Assembly (NCBI RefSeq): GCF_014359905.1
Contig: NZ_JACIYP010000050.1
Span: 1 to 36,766 of the forward strand
Source of the DNA: Hoeflea sp.
GTDB taxonomy: Bacteria; Pseudomonadota; Alphaproteobacteria; Rhizobiales; Rhizobiaceae
DNA length: 36,766 bases
Reading direction: 5' to 3'
The notes under the pieces were generated by a model. It had not been told where the DNA came from. It worked only from the letters and a program-made list of their open reading frames with translations, and did no database searches. Position 1 is the stretch's first letter. Each line of letters begins with the position of its first letter. Below, one piece after another: positions 7,535-15,565 of the stretch. Position numbers and translations under genes: made by a program.

Positions 7535-7610
7535 TCAGTCCCAGGAGAAAGGGCATCGGCGCGGGTGAGCGCGGGGTGAGTTCAATATCGCGGGAGGGCA
7601 AGATAAAAGA

Positions 7611-7730
7611 ACGGCGCCATGAGCGGCTTATGTTCCTGTCTGCACATCTCTTTTGACGGCGCCATGCGCCGAAGGCGTGGCGCCATTGCCGCGCCAAGTT
7701 CCTGTGTCTCCTCAGTCTTGATGGCGCCGT
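7611..7730. repeat. Repeat cluster upstream of relaxase, candidate oriT or control region
   Basis: ACGGCGCCAT occurs at 7611-7620 and 7656-7665 and in inverted form (ATGGCGCCGT) at 7721-7730; a related TGGCGCCAT lies at 7678-7686. GTTCCTGT also occurs twice (7632-7639 and 7698-7705). The 256-base stretch 7535-7790 between the transglycosylase and relaxase holds no gene. Relaxases usually nick next to their own gene, and dyads flank many nick sites, so this is the best oriT candidate in the window. No known nick consensus was recognised. Confidence 0.5.
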
Positions 7731-7790
7731 CTTGTTACGCGGCGAAAGCCGATCATCTTGAAGATGGGTCACAATCGCGGAGAGGAGACG

Positions 7791-9776
7791 ATGCAGGACG
7801 ACGGCTTCGAGCCACGTCTCGGTAGGATCGGGGCGCGCGCCGGAAAGGCCGAGCGGCGCTACCAGCAACGCGTGCTGAAATCGGCGGCGCTGGCGGGCGG
7901 ACGCCGCTTCGGTGGAGCGTCGCCGGGCTCGGGCTTTCACGGCAATCGCATCGGCCGCGGCGCCGGCATCGGTCGCGTGCTCGCGTCGCGCGGAACCCAT
8001 GCCGCCTTCCGCGCGCGGCGCGTGGTCGTCAAATCCCGCATCGTGAAGCTGAAGGGGCAGGGCCTGAAGGCGGCCCGTCTCCATCTCCGCTATATCCAGC
8101 GCGACGGCGTGACGCGCGAAGGGCAGCCGGGCGAGCTTTACGATGCCGAACACGACCGGGCGGACGGCAAGGCGTTTCTGAAACGCTGCGACGGCGACCG
8201 GCACCAGTTCCGCTTTATCGTTTCGGCCGAGGACGCCGCGCAATATGAGGAACTGAAGGGTTTCACGCGGCGCTTCATGGCCCGCATGGAGGAGGATCTG
8301 GGGACGCGCCTCGAATGGATGGCGGTCGATCATTACAATACCGGCCATCCTCATACCCACATCATGCTTCGAGGCAAAGACGAGCGCGGACAGGACCTGG
8401 TCATCGCGCGGGATTATCTTTCGACGGGCATGCGCGAGCGCGCCGCCGAAATCGTCACCCTCGATCTCGGTCCCCGCAGCGATCTCGAGATCGAGGCGAA
8501 CCTCGCGCGGGAGGTCGAACAGGAACGGTTCACGGGTCTCGACCGCGGCCTGTTGAAGGACGCGGACGGCGAAGGCTGTGTTCGGTCTGGGGCGACCGTC
8601 GGCGACGCCTTCCGGCAAAGCCTGCGGGCCGGGCGATTGCAGAAACTGAAACGGTTGGGACTGGCGGAGGAGATCGCCACCGGAACGTGGAAGCTTGCCG
8701 GGGACCTGGAACCGGCGCTCCGCCGCATGGGCGAGCGCGGCGACATCATCAAGACGCTTCACCGCGAAATGACGGAGAAGGGGCTCGCGCGGGTCCCCTC
8801 CGACTATGCGGTTCATGAAACCGCGAACGGGCAGGAGCGACGCGTCGTCGGGCGTCTTGTCACCAGAGGGCTGTCGAATGAACTCAACGACCGTCACTAT
8901 TTGATCGTCGACGGGATCGACGGTCGTGTGCATTACGTCGATATCGGTGGGGCGGAGACGGTGGACGCGCTGCCGGACGGCGCCATCGTCGCGATCAGGC
9001 CGAAGCCGGTGGGACAGAGAACCGTCGACCGGACGATTGCGGAGGTCGCGGCGGCGAATAACGGGCGCTACGACATCGAGGCGCATCTCCGCCACGACCC
9101 AACCGCGTCACGCGCCTTCGCCGAAACCCATATCCGGCGGCTGGAAGCGATGCGGAGGATTGCCGGGCTGGTCGAGCGAAAGCCGGACGGAAGCTGGGTC
9201 ATCGCGCCGGATCACTTGGAACGCGCCGCATCCTTCGAGCGCGGTCAGGCAAGATCGAGCCCGGTCATTGTCGAGACGCTTTCCGCCTGGCCGCTCGAGC
9301 GGCAGGTGACCGCCAATGGCGCGACCTGGCTTGACCGTGAGCTTGTGGCGGAAAAGCCGGAGCCCTTGCGCGAGGCGGGCTTCGGCGGGGAGGTGCGCGA
9401 CGCGCTCGCGATGCGTCGGCGATGGCTGGCCGGGCAGGAACTGGCACGCGAGGAACAGGACCGGATCGTCTATCGCGCCAACATGCTCGGCATCCTGCGC
9501 CGGCGCGAGCTGCTGCGTGTAGCGGAACAGCTCTCGGGCGAGCTCGGTCTACCCTATGCCGAGGCAGAATTGGGGCAAAAGGCGACTGGCACCTATCGCC
9601 GGCATGTCGATCTCGCCAGCGGGCGTTTCGCGGTGATCGAAAGATCGCGCGAATTTACGCTCGTACCCTGGCGGCCGGTGCTGGAGCGGCATATCGGAAG
9701 GCAGGTCGCAGGGGTCGTCCGGGAAGGGAGGGTGTCGTGGACGATCGGGAGGCGGAGAGGGCCGGGGGTTTCATAG
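7791..9776 (+). CDS. Relaxase/mobilization nuclease, DUF3363 family (RlxS-like)
   Basis: This 661-residue protein starts at ATG 7791 behind GGAGAGGAG; in-frame ATGs at 7758 and 7764 lack this site. The N-terminal relaxase domain carries the metal-binding three-histidine motif GHPHTHIMLRG (His186, His188, His190). A tyrosine in LRYIQRDG (about residue 101) is a candidate nicking residue. The C-terminal part is DUF3363. The enzyme would nick oriT, attach to the 5' end and lead the strand through TraG and the Trb channel. In related elements the relaxase gene is normally followed closely by traG; here about 8.7 kb of cargo separates them. Confidence 0.9.
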   Translation: MQDDGFEPRLGRIGARAGKAERRYQQRVLKSAALAGGRRFGGASPGSGFHGNRIGRGAGIGRVLASRGTHAAFRARRVVVKSRIVKLKGQGLKAARLHLRYIQRDGVTREGQPGELYDAEHDRADGKAFLKRCDGDRHQFRFIVSAEDAAQYEELKGFTRRFMARMEEDLGTRLEWMAVDHYNTGHPHTHIMLRGKDERGQDLVIARDYLSTGMRERAAEIVTLDLGPRSDLEIEANLAREVEQERFTGLDRGLLKDADGEGCVRSGATVGDAFRQSLRAGRLQKLKRLGLAEEIATGTWKLAGDLEPALRRMGERGDIIKTLHREMTEKGLARVPSDYAVHETANGQERRVVGRLVTRGLSNELNDRHYLIVDGIDGRVHYVDIGGAETVDALPDGAIVAIRPKPVGQRTVDRTIAEVAAANNGRYDIEAHLRHDPTASRAFAETHIRRLEAMRRIAGLVERKPDGSWVIAPDHLERAASFERGQARSSPVIVETLSAWPLERQVTANGATWLDRELVAEKPEPLREAGFGGEVRDALAMRRRWLAGQELAREEQDRIVYRANMLGILRRRELLRVAEQLSGELGLPYAEAELGQKATGTYRRHVDLASGRFAVIERSREFTLVPWRPVLERHIGRQVAGVVREGRVSWTIGRRRGPGVS

Positions 9777-9837
9777 CTGTTTATATTCCCTGCGGGAAGC
9801 GGACGATTGGGTTGCCGGCGAGGAGAACCGACCGTAC

Positions 9838-9966
9838 ATGACAGAAAAACAGCAACTATGGGAGACGGCACCGGAAAATTGGCAGCACCTAGCTAAATAT
9901 AGATCGGATCAGTTTGATTTAGTCGCGAAGAGTGGATGTCTGTTACCAAAGCGACTCGAGAACTAG
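9838..9966 (+). CDS. Possible small protein (42 aa) between relaxase and exonuclease gene
   Basis: The ORF starts with ATG at 9838 after GAGGAGA and ends at TAG 9964-9966. The residues look protein-like (WETAPENWQHLAKYRSDQF) and lack the arginine/proline bias of shadow frames. It lies in the lower-GC strip that begins right after the relaxase. It may be a genuine small gene or the remnant of a gene disrupted when the cargo inserted. No family is recognised. The rest of 9777-9980 shows nothing else. Confidence 0.35.
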   Translation: MTEKQQLWETAPENWQHLAKYRSDQFDLVAKSGCLLPKRLEN

Positions 9967-9980
9967 GTGGGGTAATAGAA

Positions 9981-11396
9981 TCACGAAATGCTGTGCCGAA
10001 AATTGGACACGCGTGTAATTCGATCGACGAGGTATGCTCTGTAGTCAGCAAGAATTCCGTTCGTGTCGGTGTAGTCGCTACCCAGAAGAGCGTCTGTCTC
10101 TTGGAGTGCCCGCCGAAGTGTCAACCCACCGCTTTCTTCCTCAACAAGTCGGTCTGTCAGTTCGCGCTCCACACGGAGGCGTATCTCTTCCGGCAAGACA
10201 GAACGATGTTCGAAATAGACAAGACGGAGCCCGAAGCATCGGAGGCGCTCGTCCTCAAAGCTCTGGACGATGGGCAACACTTCTCGCCAGCCGACCTTGT
10301 GGAATCTTTCCATGCGAGCTTCGTCGTCCGGTCCTGGAAACCTGTCATAAATTTGCTCTTCGACATGTCGGGACGGCGCATGTGGTCCGCGTATTGAGGC
10401 GTAGGCCGAAATAAGATGGGCGCAGAACGTTGGATCGTCTTTCACTCGACGAGCTCGAGTTTCCACCTCATCTAAATCGATACCATTCAGCATCTGATCC
10501 CGCGCGTCGTAGAGCGCTGTCAGAGTCGGAGCGGCATTAATTCGAAACCGTCGTATGGGGCTAGGCTTCCGAGCCAACTCCACCCGCAAATCCTCATCTG
10601 ACATCGTGTAGAAACGACCAACGTCGCCATCTAGCCTCAAGCATAGACGACCGTTGGGTTGTTCAGGATCTCTGCCCAAGCAGACGACCGGTGCATGATA
10701 AGCTTCATTGCTAAAAAATTCTGTGAGAATGAACGCATCCTCGCTGTCAACGAAATCAGCGACTGTCGCTTTCTTCGAAAATCGCACGAAACGCTGCCAG
10801 AGCTCTGATGAGCGCTCGTACACGCAGCGACATAGTCCAAGCGTGGCTAGGACATCGGCCATCGCGTCATGAGCTCTGGTATGTTCGATACCGTTCGCTG
10901 ACGCCAATTGCTCCAGTCGAAAGGTCGGACGACCCGTTGCTCCAAACGGAACCAGCAAGCAGCTTGGAGAAAGCGCCGCTGCAGCTGTCATCAGCCCCAG
11001 GGCATCAGCACGGCAATTGCCATGATTGCTTGTGAGGTAGGCCGGATGGAGTGTCTGAAAGAACGCTTGTCTCAACATTTCTTCGTCAAAACGAATCGAG
11101 TTGTATCCAACGAAGATCGATGGAGACCATGACAACAGCTTTCGTCGGATGGTTTGGACCATGACATAATGTGACGGAAGCCCATCATCGGTAAGCCTCC
11201 CGATAGAAAGACCGTTTGTGTACAGGGCAAAGGGGTGAGGCACCACGTGTGGGAGAAGTCGAGAATGCGCTTCAAATCGGTCGATCTCATTGAGATCGGC
11301 GTCGGTCCGAATGGCAGCAAAATGAACGATCTGATCGAAGCCGTGCCTCAGGCCGGTTGTCTCTGTATCGAAGAAGACGAAACTCACCGGGCCCAC
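9981..11396 (-). CDS. Exodeoxyribonuclease I (SbcB-like) 3'-5' ssDNA exonuclease
   Basis: This 471-residue protein matches the length (about 475) and layout of E. coli exonuclease I. The DEDDh exonuclease domain (1-190) has Asp10/Glu12 in FFDTETTGL, QIVHFAAIRTD, Asp104 in VGYNSIRFDEEML, and His176/Asp181 in ANGIEHTRAHDAMADV; the C-terminal ExoI domains follow. The family degrades single-stranded DNA from 3' ends. The start is GTG 11396, only six bases after the stop of the ImmA/IrrE gene, so it is the third gene of an operon with the XRE regulator and metallopeptidase beside CBASS. This location suggests a defence or DNA-damage role rather than housekeeping recombination. Only genomic context supports that role. 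Confidence 0.85.
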   Translation of the reverse strand: MGPVSFVFFDTETTGLRHGFDQIVHFAAIRTDADLNEIDRFEAHSRLLPHVVPHPFALYTNGLSIGRLTDDGLPSHYVMVQTIRRKLLSWSPSIFVGYNSIRFDEEMLRQAFFQTLHPAYLTSNHGNCRADALGLMTAAAALSPSCLLVPFGATGRPTFRLEQLASANGIEHTRAHDAMADVLATLGLCRCVYERSSELWQRFVRFSKKATVADFVDSEDAFILTEFFSNEAYHAPVVCLGRDPEQPNGRLCLRLDGDVGRFYTMSDEDLRVELARKPSPIRRFRINAAPTLTALYDARDQMLNGIDLDEVETRARRVKDDPTFCAHLISAYASIRGPHAPSRHVEEQIYDRFPGPDDEARMERFHKVGWREVLPIVQSFEDERLRCFGLRLVYFEHRSVLPEEIRLRVERELTDRLVEEESGGLTLRRALQETDALLGSDYTDTNGILADYRAYLVDRITRVSNFRHSIS

Positions 11397-11402
11397 CTAT
11401 GC

Positions 11403-11924
11403 CTAGAAGCGGCCCGCCAAGCGATATCGCATCGCAGAGGCGCTTACCCTAAATTTGCGGGCTAACGCTTCAATGCCCGAATCATCCTCGATATCCAGAC
11501 CGCTTGCGTCCAGCGCGTCCATCAAGAATTCCTGCGGCATCAACAGTTCAGATGCGAAAGCGTTGGCTTCAATTTCCAACGGATCAATGCCCTGCGAAGA
11601 GACGTCGTCACGCAGCAAGACGCGAAATCCCTTGTCGATATGAACGGATTTCTGAATCTCTGGCGCATGCAGCACATGATGAGCCAACTCATGTGCCGCC
11701 GAGAATCGTTGCCGGTTGGGATGATGCAGGGCGTTGACCCCGATGATCCCAACTCCATCTTTAATATAGGCCATTCCGGAGAGGTCTTCCTCAAGCGGAG
11801 CGTATTGAAGAACAATGTTTCTTGTCTTGATAATGCGCTCGACCGGAACAGGCACACCTTTTACCCCGAAGTCTTGCAAGACCGCGCGGGCGGCTTCTCT
11901 GGCCCTCTCTGGGTTCGCTTTCAC
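11403..11924 (-). CDS. ImmA/IrrE family zinc metallopeptidase, CapP-like CBASS regulator
   Basis: This 173-residue protein starts at GTG 11924, overlapping the XRE stop (GTGA); the longer frame upstream is the XRE gene read out of frame. It has the M78 metallopeptidase core: RFSAAHELAHHVLHAP with HELAH as zinc site, then LEIEANAFASELLMP with the third ligand Glu. Family members cleave XRE-type repressors. In CBASS loci the equivalent CapP is activated by single-stranded DNA and cleaves CapH. The gene order and overlap here match that arrangement. Activation by ssDNA in this protein is inferred from the family. Confidence 0.87.
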   Translation of the reverse strand: MKANPERAREAARAVLQDFGVKGVPVPVERIIKTRNIVLQYAPLEEDLSGMAYIKDGVGIIGVNALHHPNRQRFSAAHELAHHVLHAPEIQKSVHIDKGFRVLLRDDVSSQGIDPLEIEANAFASELLMPQEFLMDALDASGLDIEDDSGIEALARKFRVSASAMRYRLAGRF

Positions 11925-12274
11925 GACGCCGCCTTTGTAGAACTGCGTTGGGCCAACGCGCTCGCGATTAGGTCGGTGACCTGGGCTTTGCCACGCGCGG
12001 TTAGAGTTTCGTCCGATAGGATCATGTCTAAGTCCTCCTGCGTCGCAGGTTTCAGTTGGGTCGGCAGCAGATCTGAGACTTTTGAGAATTGAAGCGCCGA
12101 GGCGAGATTGTAGACGTGATGCAGCAGCACGTTCTGCCGGCCACTCTCGATATTGGCGACAGACGCGCGCGACATACCCACCCGGCCAGCCAGATCGGCT
12201 TGAGTAAATCCGAGCTCTTTCCGCCGCGTCGCGACGGCCCGCCCGAACGCCTTGTAAATAGCTCCGTCCGACAT
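11921..12274 (-). CDS. XRE-family HTH repressor, CapH-like CBASS regulator
   Basis: This 117-residue protein has a Cro/C1 HTH at about 8-62 (ATRRKELGFTQADLAGRVGM, SRASVANIESGRQNV, HHVYNLASALQF). A C-terminal part follows (about 63-117), of the size used for dimerisation and containing the likely protease-sensitive region. It is divergent from the DUF2188/CBASS genes across a 162-base spacer that contains a perfect 30-bp palindrome, and it is translationally coupled to the ImmA/IrrE protease. By analogy with CapH it should repress both itself and CBASS until cleaved. The similarity is in architecture; I cannot measure sequence identity to CapH. Confidence 0.85.
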   Translation of the reverse strand: MSDGAIYKAFGRAVATRRKELGFTQADLAGRVGMSRASVANIESGRQNVLLHHVYNLASALQFSKVSDLLPTQLKPATQEDLDMILSDETLTARGKAQVTDLIASALAQRSSTKAAS

Positions 12275-12325
12275 GCCTCATGTTTGCTACACGTGAGTCT
12301 CGATGTCAATCTCACAAACATGTGC

Positions 12326-12355
12326 TCAATAAGCACATTGCAATGTGCTTATTGA
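12326..12355. promoter_or_regulatory. Perfect 30-bp palindrome, likely CapH-like repressor operator
   Basis: TCAATAAGCACATTG is followed directly by its exact reverse complement, giving 15-bp arms with no spacer. A partial copy of the half-site (GTGC...GCAC) overlaps its left side at 12323-12335. It sits between the divergent XRE gene (start 12274) and the DUF2188/CBASS genes (start 12437). A TTGACA at 12352-12357 reading rightward overlaps its edge, so bound repressor would block that -35 element. A matching -10 is poor. Confidence 0.72.
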
Positions 12356-12436
12356 CAACATTTCCACATTATGGAATCAGTAAGCAGCCGGTAAGCGCAG
12401 GGCTTGATCAGCGGCAAGTAGAGGAGATTCAGTAGA

Positions 12437-12658
12437 GTGTCCAAACGCATCCATGTTGTTCCACACGATTCCGGTTGGGCGACGCGCCGTGAGGGAACGT
12501 CGCGCGCGGGGTCGACCCACGAAACTCAGGCCCAGGCCACGGAAGCGGCGCGCAGCACCGCAATCCGCGAGCGGGGTGAGGTCATCATCCATCGACCGGA
12601 CGGCCGGATCAGGGATGCAAATTCCTACGGCACCGATCCCCTCCCTCCGAAGGGTTGA
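12437..12658 (+). CDS. DUF2188 domain-containing protein
   Basis: This 73-residue protein uses a GTG start behind GAGGAG. The DUF2188 pattern is clear: RIHVVPHDSGWATRREG, an alanine-rich helix TQAQATEAARSTAI, then GEVIIHRPDGRIRDANSYG. The domain is small and of unknown function. It is the first gene after the putative operator and 86 bases before the TRIP13-like ATPase, so it may be the first gene of the CBASS transcript. A link to CBASS function is not established. Confidence 0.82.
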   Translation: MSKRIHVVPHDSGWATRREGTSRAGSTHETQAQATEAARSTAIRERGEVIIHRPDGRIRDANSYGTDPLPPKG

Positions 12659-12744
12659 TCCATAGCGCCGGACCCCTTTCAGGTGCGGCATTTTTCCTGA
12701 AACATGTTTACCCGCGCCACACAGGCGATACGAAGGGATCGACG

Positions 12745-13668
12745 ATGCAGAAGTTGGCTGCGGTGCAAGATGAGGATTTCAATCGACCGAAGGGTATCCA
12801 GCGGATGCGGCGGCTTCCGGATCCCAAGCTTGGCGCTCTTTGGGAATCGATAATCATTGAAGAACGCCTGAAAGCGCAGCTCCTTTCGCAGGCGATGCTG
12901 AATTTCACGATGCGCGGCAAGGTCGATCGAAGTGTGATCCCCTTGCATGGCGTGATCCTTCTAGTCGGGCCGCCAGGGACGGGGAAAACCTCTCTCGCTC
13001 GCGGATTGGCGCATCGTACTGCCGAGTCGTTCAAGGGAAGCGGGTTCCACCTGCTCGAGGTCGAGCCACATGCATTGACCAGCTCAGCGATGGGTAAAAC
13101 TCAACGGGCCGTATCGGAGCTGTTTTCGCAGTCAATTGCAGAGTCTGCCGTCAGAGGACCGACTATCGTTCTTCTCGACGAAGTCGAAACACTGGCAGCT
13201 GACCGCTCAAAGATGAGTCTCGAAGCCAACCCGATCGACATTCATCGGGCAACCGATGCGGTCCTCGTCCAGCTTGACGCCCTTGCCGAGAAGCATCCGA
13301 ACCTGCTGTTTCTCGCTACTAGCAATTTCCCTCAAGCTGTCGACGCAGCGTTCACGTCGCGCTGCGACCTTGTCGTCCATGTGCCCTTGCCGGACCGCGA
13401 AGCGTGCGCACGCATTCTGAGGGATTGTCTAACGGGCCTCGGTAAGGTCTACCCAGCTATCGCAAGATTGCCGAGTGTTGCGGGCTTTGATCGCTGCGCA
13501 ACCGAATGCGTTGGTCTCGACGGGCGAGCCATCCGCAAGATGGTGGCCAATGCACTGGCGAGCAATCAGAAGACGGCCATGGATCCGGAACGTGTGACGA
13601 TCGACGACCTGCTTGCAGCCGCTCGTGCCGCCAAGGCGGGACGTATCATGGGAGGCGGAGCGTCATGA
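12745..13668 (+). CDS. cap6: Cap6, TRIP13/Pch2-like AAA+ ATPase of type III CBASS
   Basis: This 307-residue protein is one AAA+ module. Walker A GPPGTGKT is at residues 75-82, Walker B TIVLLDEVETLA near 140-150, sensor 1 in LLFLATSNFP, and an arginine finger region AAFTSRCDLVV follows. A lid domain completes it. The TRIP13-like ATPase disassembles active HORMA/CD-NTase complexes and so switches off the alarm. Start ATG 12745 has AAGGGA upstream; a longer frame to 12655 enters the intergenic region. Its stop overlaps the next start (ATGA), so the CBASS core is translationally coupled. Confidence 0.9.
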   Translation: MQKLAAVQDEDFNRPKGIQRMRRLPDPKLGALWESIIIEERLKAQLLSQAMLNFTMRGKVDRSVIPLHGVILLVGPPGTGKTSLARGLAHRTAESFKGSGFHLLEVEPHALTSSAMGKTQRAVSELFSQSIAESAVRGPTIVLLDEVETLAADRSKMSLEANPIDIHRATDAVLVQLDALAEKHPNLLFLATSNFPQAVDAAFTSRCDLVVHVPLPDREACARILRDCLTGLGKVYPAIARLPSVAGFDRCATECVGLDGRAIRKMVANALASNQKTAMDPERVTIDDLLAAARAAKAGRIMGGGAS

Positions 13669-14141
13669 GCACCGTTGCAAGCCGCACTTTCAGGAGCACT
13701 CCCGGGCGTGATGCCGCACAAACCTGGATAGCGATCGTCGACCTTCTGACGCAGGGAAAATCCGGCGATGCTCGTACTGAGCTTCTTGCTGTCGTTGGCA
13801 CCGCCGCCAGCGTGATCGCGGATCAAGCGCCGAAGGATGCCGCGATTACCGTGACCTGCGATGGCCCCCGCACCCGCATCTATTGCCTTTATGACGAGGA
13901 TGCGATCGAGGGCTCTGATGCCAATGAGGATCCACTCGGCTTTGAACCTTTGAAAGGGGACTGGAGGATTTCGCTTCCCTGCCTGGCTGATGATCTCGTC
14001 TGGGTTCAGAGCGCCCTGAAGCAGCACAGCACTCGCATTACGGCTCGCGATCTCGACACAACTGTCCCCGGTGCGAACGAGTCGGCAACAACGAAATCCC
14101 AGACACTTGTTTTTGACTCGAAAGGATTCCTCGGCTCATGA
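13665..14141 (+). CDS. Second HORMA-type CBASS protein (Cap8/HORMA3-like, diverged)
   Basis: This 158-residue protein overlaps both neighbours by four bases (ATGA at each end). It lies between the TRIP13-like ATPase and the clear HORMA protein, exactly where two-HORMA type III CBASS operons carry their second, more diverged HORMA. Visible features are an N-terminal [21 protein letters not shown] helix, a beta-rich middle ([21 protein letters not shown]) and a tail with [13 protein letters not shown]. The sequence alone is weakly recognisable; position carries most of the assignment. Confidence 0.68.
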   Translation: MSTVASRTFRSTPGRDAAQTWIAIVDLLTQGKSGDARTELLAVVGTAASVIADQAPKDAAITVTCDGPRTRIYCLYDEDAIEGSDANEDPLGFEPLKGDWRISLPCLADDLVWVQSALKQHSTRITARDLDTTVPGANESATTKSQTLVFDSKGFLGS

Positions 14142-14638
14142 CAAGCGTCGCCGTCAACACATACACATACTCCGTCACATATGTAGCGGACAATATCCTG
14201 AAAAGCCTGAAAGACATCATTCGTCTTAGCGGGCTGAATCCATCGGAGTTCGTTGGCGATTGGGAGACCAACATGCGCGGTATTCAGACCTGGCTGAGCA
14301 CCGGCGACCTTGAGACCGTGAAGCTTGAGATCTATGACCCGAAGACGAACACGCTGATTTTTCGCTGGGACATTGATATCTCCTATGGCTCGTCGGATGG
14401 AGACGGTAGCTTCTGGACCGACACCGAGCAGCTCAAGTATGCGATAAAAAAGGCTGGTCTGGCACCAAGCGAGGCTCGCTATCGTATGCTTGTGCACACG
14501 AAGCCCGGTAGGCCTGACGTGATCGGATGGAGTAGGACCAGCGGACGTTCGACAGAGGGAATGGTCCGTCAAAGCCTTGGCACCACAGTTGAACACAGTG
14601 GCCTCGGCGCTCGCACATCATATCTGAGGAGAGCTTGA
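14138..14638 (+). CDS. cap7: Cap7, bacterial HORMA domain protein of type III CBASS
   Basis: This 166-residue protein has the bacterial HORMA pattern: an N-terminal segment [20 protein letters not shown] with the long helix, a beta-rich core ([27 protein letters not shown]), and the C-terminal safety-belt region ending [23 protein letters not shown] proteins bind the CD-NTase when they sense a peptide signal and turn on nucleotide synthesis; Cap6 resets them. The stop overlaps the CD-NTase start by one base, so a near-equal ratio of the two proteins is likely. Confidence 0.82.
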   Translation: MTSVAVNTYTYSVTYVADNILKSLKDIIRLSGLNPSEFVGDWETNMRGIQTWLSTGDLETVKLEIYDPKTNTLIFRWDIDISYGSSDGDGSFWTDTEQLKYAIKKAGLAPSEARYRMLVHTKPGRPDVIGWSRTSGRSTEGMVRQSLGTTVEHSGLGARTSYLRRA

Positions 14639-15534
14639 TGCTCACGGTCGACGAAGCCTTCAGAAAGTTCAAAAGCCGTCTTGAGCTGAACGACAAAGAG
14701 CAGAAAAACGCATCCGCACGCCAAACGGAGGTGCGAGACTACATCGATACTAAGTTCAAGATCGATCGGAGCTTTCTCACAGGCTCATATGCACGTTGGA
14801 CCAAGACGAAGCCTCTCAAGGACGTCGACATCTTCTTCGTCCTGAAGTCCTCCGAGGATCACTATCGGTCCAAGGCGCCATCAACGGTTTTGACCGATTT
14901 CCATGATGCATTGGTCGAAAAATACGGCGACAACGCCAGGAAGCAAAATCGATCAATCAACATCGACTTTGGGGTCACGGCCGACACCGACGACAACACT
15001 GACTACCGTGTTATCAGCGTAGATGTCGTTCCGGCGTTTGATGTAGGTGATGATTTCGAGATTCCCGATGATGAACTCAAAAAATGGATAAAGACAAATC
15101 CACAAACGCACGCCGCAAAGGCGACCGCAGCGCACCAAGCTTATTCCAGTGAGTGGAAGGGGCTGGTGCGGATGGTGAAGTACTGGAACAACCATCCGAA
15201 GCACGGTGAGAAGCCGGTAAAGCCCTCATTCCTTCTCGAGGTCATGGCGCTTCAGTGCCTGCATGGCGGGTGGGGTGGAAGCTTCGACCGTGAGGTGCAG
15301 GGTTTTTTTGCGACGCTTGCAGATCGAATACTTGATGAGTGGCCTGATCCGGCAGGTCTTGGTCCGGCGATTAGCAACGGGATGGATACCGCGCGCAGAG
15401 CGCGGGCATGCGATCTTCTCCGCGCGGCAGAGCGCCAAGCCACGCTTGCAATTGCTCATACACGTTGCGGTCGAAATGGCGAAGCGCTCCGGGCGTGGCG
15501 AGATCTTTTTGGGCCGAAGTTCCCGCTATCTTGA
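14638..15534 (+). CDS. CD-NTase, cyclic oligonucleotide synthase of type III CBASS
   Basis: This 298-residue protein has the polymerase-beta-type nucleotidyltransferase site: Gly49-Ser50 in [15 protein letters not shown], Asp62 and Asp64 in KDVDIFFVL, and Asp129 in [10 protein letters not shown] helical OAS-type C-terminal domain follows. With HORMA, TRIP13 and NucC partners it is expected to make cyclic triadenylate (cA3), the NucC activator; the clade (C or D) is not resolved here. ATG 14638 has GAGGAGA at ideal distance; a TTG three bases earlier is less likely. Confidence 0.9.
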   Translation: MLTVDEAFRKFKSRLELNDKEQKNASARQTEVRDYIDTKFKIDRSFLTGSYARWTKTKPLKDVDIFFVLKSSEDHYRSKAPSTVLTDFHDALVEKYGDNARKQNRSINIDFGVTADTDDNTDYRVISVDVVPAFDVGDDFEIPDDELKKWIKTNPQTHAAKATAAHQAYSSEWKGLVRMVKYWNNHPKHGEKPVKPSFLLEVMALQCLHGGWGGSFDREVQGFFATLADRILDEWPDPAGLGPAISNGMDTARRARACDLLRAAERQATLAIAHTRCGRNGEALRAWRDLFGPKFPLS

Positions 15535-15565
15535 CGGTCGGGGCCAATAAATACAGAGGTTTCGG

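Noticed and set aside
7011..9095. 694-residue open frame on the minus strand across the transglycosylase and relaxase genes
   Set aside because: It is antisense to two clear genes, is rich in Arg/Pro/His as expected of a high-GC shadow, and shows no domain.
11925..12281. N-terminal extension of the ImmA/IrrE gene to a 292-residue product
   Set aside because: The extra part is the XRE gene read in the wrong frame; GTG 11924 with a GTGA overlap explains both genes.
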